From NCBI GenBank assembly GCA_945952575.1, contig CAMFIY010000139.1, positions 1 to 7,329 of the forward strand: 7,329 nt of DNA. Reading direction: 5' to 3'. This DNA is from an uncultured Leucobacter sp. (GTDB taxonomy: Bacteria > Actinomycetota > Actinomycetes > Actinomycetales > Microbacteriaceae). Positions 1 through 5,383 of this stretch are shown here, one piece after another. The position numbers were made by a program, and so were the translations under genes. Each line of letters opens with the position of its first letter. Position 1 is the first letter of the stretch. The notes beneath the pieces were generated by a model. The model was not told the origin of the DNA. It was given only the letters and a program-made list of their open reading frames with translations, and made no database searches.

Positions 1-561
1 GGTGAGGATCACGTCGCCGGTCTCGAGGGTCATGTGCTGGGAGAGATCCGCCACGAGCTGGCCGAACGGGAACTTCAGGGTGTCACTGGTGTCATCCTGC
101 ACCAACTCGCCGTTGACCCAGGTGCGCACGCGCCAATCGCCCTCGCCGATCCGCGTGCCGTCGGCGTCGACGGTCGGGATCGCGTTCGGCCCGATCGGGG
201 TGAAGCCGTCGCCGCCCTTGTTGCGCACGTTCGAGCCCTTGTCGGCGGCGCGCAGGTCGTAGAGCCCGAAGTCGTTGGCGGCGGTGATCGCGGCGACGTG
301 CCTCCAGCCGTCCTCGGGGGAGACCCAGCGGGCGGGTTCGCCGATGACGAGCGCGATCTCACCCTCGAAGGCGAGGAGTTCGGTGCCCGCCGGGCGCTCG
401 ATGGACCCGCCGGTGGGAGTGAGCGACGAGGCGGGCTTGAAGAAGTAGGAGGGGAAGGCGGGGGTGCGGCCTCGCTGCGCGATGCGCGAGGGGTAGTTCA
501 GATGCACGGCGATGATCTTGCCGGGGGCGTCGATGCCCAGCTGGTCGATTCCGTAGCTCAT
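1..561 (-). CDS. Fumarylacetoacetate hydrolase (FAH)-family protein, partial (3' end beyond window)
   Basis: The 187 visible residues are the N-terminal and central part of a FAH-fold enzyme, a metal-dependent family acting on 2-oxo/enol acids. The family's acidic metal ligands are visible as E66 and E68 in FEGEIALVIG and D97 in AANDFGLYDL. A conserved block with K115 and D118 (KGGDGFTPIGP) follows, and the chain leaves the window within GDVILT, which normally continues as GTP. The ATG at 561 is preceded by GAGG seven bases upstream and by a plausible promoter. It lies downstream of hpaH and hpaI, so the likely role is the HpaG step: decarboxylation and/or isomerisation of 5-carboxymethyl-2-oxo-hex-3-ene-1,7-dioate in homoprotocatechuate degradation. 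E. coli HpaG is a tandem two-domain FAH protein; how this one ends cannot be seen. The family is certain, but the exact reaction is inferred from neighbours, since other FAH members act on fumarylpyruvate or acylpyruvates. Confidence 0.9.
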   Translation of the reverse strand, partial: MSYGIDQLGIDAPGKIIAVHLNYPSRIAQRGRTPAFPSYFFKPASSLTPTGGSIERPAGTELLAFEGEIALVIGEPARWVSPEDGWRHVAAITAANDFGLYDLRAADKGSNVRNKGGDGFTPIGPNAIPTVDADGTRIGEGDWRVRTWVNGELVQDDTSDTLKFPFGQLVADLSQHMTLETGDVILT

Positions 562-588
562 GCAGGTACCTCGCTGTCTAATATCTCA

Positions 589-618
589 AATCATATACGA
601 TCTGAATGGGGTTGGGAA
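589..618 (-). promoter_or_regulatory. Predicted promoter of the FAH-family gene with overlapping GTATAC-type operator
   Basis: Read on the minus strand, a -35-like TTCCCA (613-618) is followed after 17 bases by TATGAT (590-595), a 5/6 match to the -10 consensus. This predicts a start of transcription near 583 and a leader of about 22 bases. Bases 589-602 match 12 of 14 positions of the palindrome GATCGTATACGATC found upstream of hpaH, and the shared block TCAGATCGTATA is identical at both places. The site covers the -10, which suits a repressor. The GT-N2-AC core resembles operators of GntR/FadR-type regulators. No regulator gene is in the window, so the binding protein is inferred. Confidence 0.55.
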
Positions 619-717
619 GGGCGGATTCGGGATCTCGGCCGGTCGCGGGATCCGAGCGAGCGGCTGGACCCGAGCGGACCGTGGGATCCGCCTCGTCGTG
701 CCCGATTGACGCTGACG

Positions 718-792
718 GATGTGCAGCTTCGCGACTGATGTGCATCGAGAACGCGGTAGGGAAGGTGCACATCAGTCGGGATGGTGCACATC
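718..792. repeat. 27-base imperfect inverted repeat with four GATGTGCA octamers
   Basis: Arms 718-744 and 766-792 pair at 24 of 27 positions around a 21-base spacer. The inner 13 bases (732-744 with 766-778) are a perfect inverted repeat. The octamer GATGTGCA occurs forward at 718 and 737 and inverted at 766 and 785, so the copies in each arm are exactly 19 bases apart. It lies 11 bases beyond the hpaI stop codon and about 155 bases upstream of the FAH-family start. It could be a strong hairpin that ends or protects hpaHI mRNA, although no U-rich tail follows on the minus strand. It could instead be a multi-subunit operator, which the periodic octamers favour. The inverted repeat is directly visible; its function is unknown. 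Confidence 0.75.
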
Positions 793-802
793 GGCGGAGA
801 AA

Positions 803-1645
803 TCAGTAGCTCGAGCGCGGCGCGTCGGCGGAAACCGATTCGCCGGTGGCGGATCCGGGGCCGGCGCCGGGGATGAACCGCTCCACGAGCGCCTCGGTCT
901 GCCGGGCGAGGATCGAGACGTCGGCGCCGACCGCGACGAAGGAGGCTCCGGCCTCCAGGTAGCGCTCCGCATCGGCGGGCACGAAGGCGTTCACGCCGGC
1001 CGGCTTGCCGGCCGCGCGCGCCGCCGCGATTGACCGCAGGACCGCCTCGACCACCTCGGGGTGGTTCTGCTGCCCCAGGTGCCCCATCGAGGCCGCGAGA
1101 TCCGCCGGCCCGATGAAGATCGCGTCGACCCCGTCGACCGCGACGATCCGCTCCACATCGGCGACCGCGGCGGCCGACTCGATCTGCACCGTCAGGCTGA
1201 CCAGCTCGTCGCCGCGACCGAGATAGCCCTCGACCCGGTTCCAGCGCGCCGAGCGCGCGAGGGAGGATCCCACGCCCCGCACGCCGCCGAGCGGGTAGCG
1301 CACGGCGCGCACGATCCCCTCGGCCTGCTCGGCGGAGTCGACCATCGGCACGAGCAGGTTCTGTGCACCCAGGTCGAGGAACTGCTTGATGAGCACGGTG
1401 TCGCCGTAGGGCGGCCGCACGACCGGTGTCGCCGGGTACGCCGACATCGCATGCAGCTGCGCGAGCACCGACTCGAGCCCGTTGGGCGAGTGCTCGGCGT
1501 CGAGCAGCACCCAGTCGCAGCCCGAGCTCGCCACGATCTCCGCCGTGATCGGGCTGCCGGCGCACGCCCAGAGACCGATGAGCGGCCGTTCCGCCTCGTC
1601 GAGACGCTCGCGGAGCGTCGGCGGGAGCGTCAGACGAATCGGCAT
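803..1645 (-). CDS. hpaI: 4-hydroxy-2-oxoheptane-1,7-dioate aldolase (HpcH/HpaI class II aldolase)
   Basis: The 280-residue protein belongs to the metal-dependent HpcH/HpaI pyruvate aldolases. It cleaves 4-hydroxy-2-oxoheptanedioate to pyruvate and succinate semialdehyde, the last step of the lower homoprotocatechuate pathway, in the cytoplasm. Expected catalytic residues are present: H52 in DAEHSPN (general base), R77 in VVRPP (substrate), and metal ligands E156 in VQIE and D182 in GPADL. All sit 7 residues later than I recall for E. coli HpaI. RGVGSSLARSARWNR (123-137) and the C-terminal VAVGADVSILAR (238-248) are also typical. The frame stays open upstream to 2440, but the N-terminus matches the family from the ATG at 1645, which has GGGG seven bases upstream. 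It overlaps the end of hpaH by 16 bases, so translation is probably coupled. The tail after residue 258 is a little longer than in E. coli. Broader-specificity aldolases of the family cannot be fully excluded, but the hpaH neighbour supports HpaI. Confidence 0.93.
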   Translation of the reverse strand: MPIRLTLPPTLRERLDEAERPLIGLWACAGSPITAEIVASSGCDWVLLDAEHSPNGLESVLAQLHAMSAYPATPVVRPPYGDTVLIKQFLDLGAQNLLVPMVDSAEQAEGIVRAVRYPLGGVRGVGSSLARSARWNRVEGYLGRGDELVSLTVQIESAAAVADVERIVAVDGVDAIFIGPADLAASMGHLGQQNHPEVVEAVLRSIAAARAAGKPAGVNAFVPADAERYLEAGASFVAVGADVSILARQTEALVERFIPGAGPGSATGESVSADAPRSSY

Positions 1646-2415
1646 GTGACCGACCCCAATCCGCTGTACTCGGCGTGCACCGTGTCGCCGCGCTCCACCC
1701 ACATCGGCTTCGTGAAGGATCCCGCGAGGATGATCTCCCCGGCCTCGAGGCCCTGCCCGTGCTGTGCCAGCTTGTTCGCGAGCCAGGCGACGCCCATCGC
1801 TGGATGCCCGAGCACCGCCCCCGCGACGCCCGAATCCTCGATGGTCTCGTTGCGGTAGAGCAGCGCGGAGACCCAGCGCAGGTCGAGCTCGTGCACCGGC
1901 ACCGGCCGCCCGCCGAGCACCATGGCGCCCATCGCGGCATTGTCGCTGATCGTGTCGACGATGGTGCGCCCCTCCATCTCGAGGTGTGAGTTCAGCACCT
2001 CGAGCGCGGGAACGACGTAGGCGGTCGCGTCCAGCACATCGAAGATGGTCGTGTTCGGGCCGGCGAGCGGGGTGCTCAGCACGAAGGCGAGCTCGACCTC
2101 GATCCGCACGTTGGAGAAGCGGTCGAACTCCAGCACCGATCCGGACTCGACGACCATGTCGTCGTGGATCACGCCGTAGTCGGGCTCGCTGATCCCGGTC
2201 GCGACCTGCATCACCTTCGAGGTGAGGCCGATCTTGTGGCCGACGAGGCGCGCGCCGTTCGCGATGCGGCGATCCGACCAGAGTTTCTGGATGGCGTAGG
2301 AATCCTCGATCGCCATCCCCGGGTATCGGGCGGTGAGGCGGGGCAGCACGGCGCGATCGCGATCCGCCTGCACCAGCTCCTCGGCAATGGCCTCGATCTG
2401 TGAGTCGTCGAGCAC
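1630..2415 (-). CDS. hpaH: 2-oxo-hept-4-ene-1,7-dioate hydratase
   Basis: The 261-residue enzyme adds water to 2-oxo-hept-4-ene-1,7-dioate to give the HpaI substrate 4-hydroxy-2-oxoheptanedioate. It is a member of the MhpD/HpaH vinylpyruvate hydratase family. The resemblance to E. coli HpaH, as I recall it, runs nearly end to end: GHKIGLTSK (59-67, with K61), ISEPDYG (75-81), RIEVELAFVL (104-113), DTISDNAA (154-161), ELDLRWVSAL (176-185), HPAMGVAWLANKLA (204-217) and the C-terminal GSVTCRFV. Metal ligands of the family fit E106, E108 and E139. I chose the GTG at 2415 because GGAGG lies four bases upstream and the length fits the family. The open frame continues to 2679, but that extension is Pro/Arg/Ser-rich, unlike the family, and contains the putative promoter. 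It leads an hpaHI unit that overlaps hpaI by 16 bases, and it may be repressed through the palindrome at 2471-2484. Confidence 0.95.
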   Translation of the reverse strand: MLDDSQIEAIAEELVQADRDRAVLPRLTARYPGMAIEDSYAIQKLWSDRRIANGARLVGHKIGLTSKVMQVATGISEPDYGVIHDDMVVESGSVLEFDRFSNVRIEVELAFVLSTPLAGPNTTIFDVLDATAYVVPALEVLNSHLEMEGRTIVDTISDNAAMGAMVLGGRPVPVHELDLRWVSALLYRNETIEDSGVAGAVLGHPAMGVAWLANKLAQHGQGLEAGEIILAGSFTKPMWVERGDTVHAEYSGLGSVTCRFV

Positions 2416-2425
2416 GTGACCTCCG
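2411..2425 (-). promoter_or_regulatory. Ribosome binding site fixing the GTG start of hpaH
   Basis: On the minus strand GGAGG is followed by four bases and the GTG at 2415-2413. It is the best Shine-Dalgarno match among possible starts of this frame. It removes 88 unlikely residues that an ATG at 2679 would add. Confidence 0.7.
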
Positions 2426-2470
2426 TTGCGAGCCGAGCACCGCCGCTCTTCGCCGGCGCCGTCGTGCTCA

Positions 2471-2500
2471 GATCGTATACGATCCGGCTGCGGAGTTCCA
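2471..2500 (-). promoter_or_regulatory. hpaH promoter region with perfect 14-base palindrome GATCGTATACGATC
   Basis: Bases 2471-2484 read GATCGTATACGATC on both strands, a perfect palindrome. On the minus strand its TACGAT (2472-2477) is a reasonable actinobacterial -10. The hexamer 17 bases upstream, TGGAAC (2495-2500), is a weak -35, so basal activity may be low or activator-dependent. A start near 2465 would give a leader of about 50 bases. The palindrome covers the -10, as expected for a repressor, and has a near copy at the FAH-family promoter. Its TCGT-AT-ACGA form fits GntR/FadR-type operators; identity of the regulator is inferred. Confidence 0.6.
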
Positions 2501-2685
2501 GGGCCGAGGGTGCAGATCTGCGCGGAAGCGACTCCAGGGGAGGGAGCGCGAGGTGGCCCGATCGAAGGGTCGGGATCCGGTTCGGCGCTCGCGTCAAGCG
2601 GCGTCCCGTCGCTCGACGTCATTGCTGCGGACCTGATGCCGCCGGTCTCCATGCCGAACGATCCGCGTTGCGGAGCCACGACTTT

Positions 2686-2749
2686 CCGGCACTCCTCGTC
2701 GTCTGGACGAAGCTGAGTCCTCGTCGTGCCGGCGGCCGCTTTTTATTGT
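2686..2749 (+). terminator. Possible rightward terminator-like hairpin or UP element
   Basis: CCGGCAC (2686-2692) pairs with GTGCCGG (2726-2732) across a 33-base loop that can itself fold as TCGT-CTGG-ACGA. A GGCCGC and a T-rich run (TTTTTATTGT, 2740-2749) follow. The geometry is loose for an intrinsic terminator and no rightward gene precedes it. The T-run also lies about 47-56 bases upstream of the predicted transporter transcription start, where an UP element would sit. Confidence 0.25.
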
Positions 2750-2779
2750 CTACGAGTGGAGTTGTATTTATTGTCAACG
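2742..2779 (+). repeat. Direct repeat TTTATTGTC(T/A)ACG in the transporter promoter
   Basis: The 13-base element occurs at 2742-2754 and 2767-2779, differing at one base and spaced by exactly 25. Each copy holds a GT-N2-AC core (TTGTCTACGA and TTGTCAACGT), like the hpa palindromes but less symmetric. The first copy lies upstream of the putative -35 and the second lies between -35 and -10. They are candidate binding sites for a GntR-type regulator of the transporter. Confidence 0.5.
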
Positions 2780-2789
2780 TGCGTAGAAT
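2762..2789 (+). promoter_or_regulatory. Predicted promoter of the ABC transporter operon
   Basis: TAGAAT (2784-2789) matches the -10 consensus at 5 of 6 positions. A weak -35, TTGTAT (2762-2767), lies 16 bases upstream, in an AT-rich island inside otherwise GC-rich DNA. Transcription would start near 2796, leaving a leader of about 120 bases. An alternative pairing, TTGTCT (2746-2751) with TATTGT (2769-2774), has 17-base spacing and weaker matches. Confidence 0.5.
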
Positions 2790-2915
2790 GAAACCTGGCG
2801 CCACACCGAAGTGACGCTCATCCCGGCACGAGGATGAACAGGACTCGGCAGCCGGATGACTGATCGAACGACGGAGTCGTCATGACTCATGTCCCGGCGA
2901 TTGAGAGAAGTAGAC

Positions 2916-4433
2916 ATGAAGAAGACCCTGACGGGCCTGGCCGCTCTCGCCGTGGCCGCCCTTGCGCTCACCGCCTGCTCCGGCGGCGGAACCCCCGGCG
3001 GCGGCACCGGAAGCGGCACCGACGACCTCAAGATCGGGAACCTGCTCGACGTCCAGTCGTGGGATCCCTCGCTCGCCGACATCGGCTTCGACGGCCCCTA
3101 CCTCTCGGCCGTCTACGACTCGCTTCTCGCGCTCGACGCGGACGGCAAGGTCATCCCGTCGCTCGCCACGGCCTGGAAGGTCTCCGACGACTTCACGACC
3201 ATCACCATGGACCTGCGCGACGGCGTGAAGTTCAGCGACGGCGCCGCCTTCGACGCCGATGCCGCGGTCAAGAGCCTCGAATACCTCAAGAAGGGCGCGA
3301 CTTCGCAGGAGGCCTATCTGAAGGTGAAGAGCTTCGAAGCGGTGGATGACGACACCATCGCCATCCATCTGAAGCAGCGCGACGACACGATCCTCTACTT
3401 CATGGGTCTCGGCCGCAGCTACATGATGTCGCCGAAGGCCATCGATGCCGGCACGCTCGCCGACACGCCCGTCGGCTCCGGGCCGTACACGATGGACACG
3501 ACCAGCGTCGCCGGCTCGGAGTACCACTTCTCGCGGACCAAGGACTACTGGGATGCGGAGGACTACGACTTCGACACGGTCAGCATCCTGCCCATCGGCG
3601 ACCAGACCGCGCTCCACAACGCGATGCTGTCCGGCCAGGTCAACGTCATCTACGCGGATCCCGCGAACAACGACCAGGCGAAGCAGCAGGGCTGGAACAT
3701 CGCCGAGCAGGTCGCCAGCTGGGTCGGCTTCCAGCTCACCGATCGCGTGGGCACGAAGTCCAAGCCGCTCGGCGACGTCCGCGTCCGCCAGGCACTGGCC
3801 TACGCCTTCGACACGAAGTCGATGCTCGACACCATCGGCTCGGGATCGGGCACGCTGACCAACCAGGTGTTCGCGGCCGGGCTGCCCGGCTACGTGCCCG
3901 CGCTGAACGACAAGTACAGCTACGACCCCGCGAAGGCGAAGGCGCTGCTCGCCGAGGCCGGCTACCCCGACGGCTTCGAGCTCACCATGCCCATGTCGCC
4001 GCTGTTCCAGCCCTGGCAGGCGGTCGTCGAGCAGTCCCTCGGGGACATCGGCATCACAGTCAAGTGGGGTGACATGCAGATGGGCGACTACATGAAGAAC
4101 GCGTCGAACTACGCGCTCTCGGTCTCGGTCACCGCACTCGACTCCAACCCCGTCGCGACGGTCGATCGGCAGGCGGCCAAGCCCCAGTGGTACAACCCCA
4201 ACCCGCAGATCGACCAGTTCCCCGAACTGCAGGCGCAGCTCGACAAGGTCTACACGGCCCAGGGGGACGACCAGATCGCGGCGGTCGAGAAGTTGAACGA
4301 GGAGCTGACCGGCAAGGCCTGGTTCTCGGTCTGGTACCAGTCGAACAACACCTTCTACTCGACCTCGGACATCCAGGTCCAGCCGACCATCGGCACGATG
4401 TTCCCGCAGCTGCGCAACATCACCCGGAAGTAG
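2916..4433 (+). CDS. ABC transporter substrate-binding lipoprotein, family 5 (peptide/nickel type)
   Basis: The 505-residue extracellular binding protein delivers substrate to the membrane permeases encoded just downstream. The N-terminus has two lysines, a hydrophobic stretch and the lipobox LTAC (18-21), so C21 is the predicted lipid-anchored residue after signal peptidase II cleavage. A Gly/Ser/Thr-rich linker to about residue 35 follows. Family-5 (SBP_bac_5) landmarks are the stretch from WKVSDDFTTITMDLRDG (87-103) to KFSDGAAFDADAA (105-117), then PVGSGPY (185-191), VRVRQALAYAFD (288-299), and YDPAKAKALLAEAGYPDGF (336-354). I chose the ATG at 2916 over 2889 because it puts lysines directly before the hydrophobic segment and has GAGAGAAG upstream. 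Length is in the usual range of about 500-550. The ligand is unknown: members bind peptides, nickel chelates, sugars and other compounds. Proximity to hpa genes only hints at an aromatic or dicarboxylic ligand. Confidence 0.93.
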   Translation: MKKTLTGLAALAVAALALTACSGGGTPGGGTGSGTDDLKIGNLLDVQSWDPSLADIGFDGPYLSAVYDSLLALDADGKVIPSLATAWKVSDDFTTITMDLRDGVKFSDGAAFDADAAVKSLEYLKKGATSQEAYLKVKSFEAVDDDTIAIHLKQRDDTILYFMGLGRSYMMSPKAIDAGTLADTPVGSGPYTMDTTSVAGSEYHFSRTKDYWDAEDYDFDTVSILPIGDQTALHNAMLSGQVNVIYADPANNDQAKQQGWNIAEQVASWVGFQLTDRVGTKSKPLGDVRVRQALAYAFDTKSMLDTIGSGSGTLTNQVFAAGLPGYVPALNDKYSYDPAKAKALLAEAGYPDGFELTMPMSPLFQPWQAVVEQSLGDIGITVKWGDMQMGDYMKNASNYALSVSVTALDSNPVATVDRQAAKPQWYNPNPQIDQFPELQAQLDKVYTAQGDDQIAAVEKLNEELTGKAWFSVWYQSNNTFYSTSDIQVQPTIGTMFPQLRNITRK

Positions 4434-4441
4434 GGGCGCCA

Positions 4442-5383
4442 GTGGCTCGGTTCATCCTGCGGAGGCTGCTGTCGGGGGCGGTGCTGCTACTCGCGGTATC
4501 CATCGCCACCTTCTTCCTGGCGCGCCTCTCGAACGCCGATCCCACCCTGACGCTGCTCGGCACGGGCGCGACCGATGCGCAGCGCGATGCCCTCGCGCAG
4601 CGCTTCGGCCTCGACCAGCCGCTGGGCGCGCAGTTCTGGGAGTGGTTCAGCCGAGCCGTCGTCGGCGACTTCGGCGAGTCCTGGAAGGGCTTCACCTCGG
4701 TGAACAAAGAGCTCGCCGTCAAGGTCCCGGTCACCCTCTCCGTGATCGTCTTCGCGACGCTGCTCTCGGCCGTCTTCGGCACGATCGTCGGGGTGGTCTC
4801 CGGGCTCTTCCAGGGCGGGGTCGTGGACCGGGTCGTCAAATACGCGTCCGTGCTGCTCTACGCGCTCCCCGGCTTCTGGCTCAGCTTCGTGCTGATCACC
4901 TGGTTCGCCGTGCAGCTCAAGTGGTTCCCCGCCGTCGGCTACATCCCGCCCACCACGTCGATCCTCGGTTGGCTCGGCTCGATCACGCTGCCTGCGGTCT
5001 CTCTGGCGCTCGGCGCGATCGTGATGATCGCGGAGCAGCTGCGCAACTCGATCATCCAGAACTCGACCAAGGACTACGTGCGCACGCTGCGCAGCCGCGG
5101 CCTCTCTGAAGCCCGGGTCGTCGTGCACCTGGTCCGCAACTCCGCGCCCGAAGCGCTCGCCGTCCTCGCCGTACTGTTCGTGGGCCTGCTCAGCGGGGCG
5201 GTGGTCGTCGAGACGATCTTCGCGCTGCCGGGCATCGGCATGCTCGCGAACGCCTCCTCGCTGATCGGCGATATGCCGACCCTGATGGGCATCACCGTGG
5301 TCTCGATCCTCATCGTGATCATCGTCAATGCGCTGCTCGACCTGGTGCTCGGCTGGCTCAACCCCAAGGTGCGTGTCTCATGA
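4442..5383 (+). CDS. ABC transporter permease, DppB/OppB type
   Basis: This 313-residue inner-membrane protein is one of the two permease subunits forming the translocation path of a family-5 importer. It begins with MARFILRRLLSG and a first membrane helix (about 9-28). An extracytoplasmic domain containing LAQRFGLDQPL (51-61) and GDFGESW (75-81) follows, then further helices at about 96-121, 134-159, 181-199, 237-260 and 280-304. The cytoplasmic EAA-like loop that contacts the ATPase is DYVRTLRSRGLSEARVVVHL (211-230), followed by the conserved ETIFALPGIG (257-266). The start is a GTG at 4442, eight bases after the binding-protein stop and five bases after AGGGG. The frame is open further upstream over the binding-protein gene, but that is a shadow. 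Its stop overlaps the next start as ATGA, so the genes are translationally coupled. Confidence 0.94.
   Translation: MARFILRRLLSGAVLLLAVSIATFFLARLSNADPTLTLLGTGATDAQRDALAQRFGLDQPLGAQFWEWFSRAVVGDFGESWKGFTSVNKELAVKVPVTLSVIVFATLLSAVFGTIVGVVSGLFQGGVVDRVVKYASVLLYALPGFWLSFVLITWFAVQLKWFPAVGYIPPTTSILGWLGSITLPAVSLALGAIVMIAEQLRNSIIQNSTKDYVRTLRSRGLSEARVVVHLVRNSAPEALAVLAVLFVGLLSGAVVVETIFALPGIGMLANASSLIGDMPTLMGITVVSILIVIIVNALLDLVLGWLNPKVRVS

Larger units (their letters stand above)
2416..2915. other. 500-base divergent intergenic region
   Basis: This gap separates hpaH (leftward) from the transporter operon (rightward). Its left part holds the hpaH ribosome site, the operator palindrome and a second 10-base palindrome, GCAGATCTGC, at 2512-2521. 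The centre, about 2525-2685, shows no motif or gene I can support. Positions 2686-2749 hold a hairpin followed by a T-rich run, and 2740-2793 is an unusually AT-rich island with the rightward promoter and repeats. From about 2796 to 2915 lies the untranslated leader of the transporter operon, with one small hairpin (ACGAC/GTCGT, 2868-2880). Short open frames here lack convincing starts or recognisable protein. Confidence 0.7.

Noticed and set aside
641..693. Repeated GGGATCCG and CCCGAGCGGA-like words between the FAH-family promoter and the inverted repeat
   Set aside because: The copies are short, irregularly spaced and of a composition expected by chance in this GC-rich DNA.
34..738. A 234-residue plus-strand open frame opposite the FAH-family gene
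   Set aside because: It is the complement of a clearly conserved gene, shows no recognisable domain and has biased composition typical of an antisense shadow.
803..2440. A 545-residue open frame that could be read as a long HpaI with an N-terminal extension
   Set aside because: Only the part from the ATG at 1645 resembles the aldolase family. The upstream part overlaps hpaH in another frame of the same strand and is Arg/Ala-rich shadow translation caused by high GC.
1630..2679. A 349-residue HpaH with an extra 88-residue N-terminus
   Set aside because: The extension is low-complexity, has no family counterpart and contains the operator and putative promoter. GGAGG before the GTG at 2415 gives a 261-residue protein of normal length.
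2732..2739. GCGGCCGC palindrome followed by a T-rich run as a classical intrinsic terminator
   Set aside because: An eight-base palindrome has no loop and cannot form a hairpin by itself. Only the looser 2686-2732 pairing is possible, and no rightward gene precedes it.
2416..2814. Short open frames of 61-132 residues in the divergent intergenic region
   Set aside because: They overlap predicted promoters and operators, lack convincing ribosome sites, and their translations show no domain or membrane segment that I recognise.
2880..3617. A 245-residue minus-strand open frame opposite the binding-protein gene
   Set aside because: Asp/Gly/Arg/Val-rich antisense translation of a well-supported lipoprotein gene, with no family resemblance.
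2889..4433. An upstream ATG adding nine residues to the binding lipoprotein
   Set aside because: It would place an acidic, Arg-rich segment before the signal peptide. The ATG at 2916 gives a standard lipoprotein signal directly after a purine-rich ribosome site.
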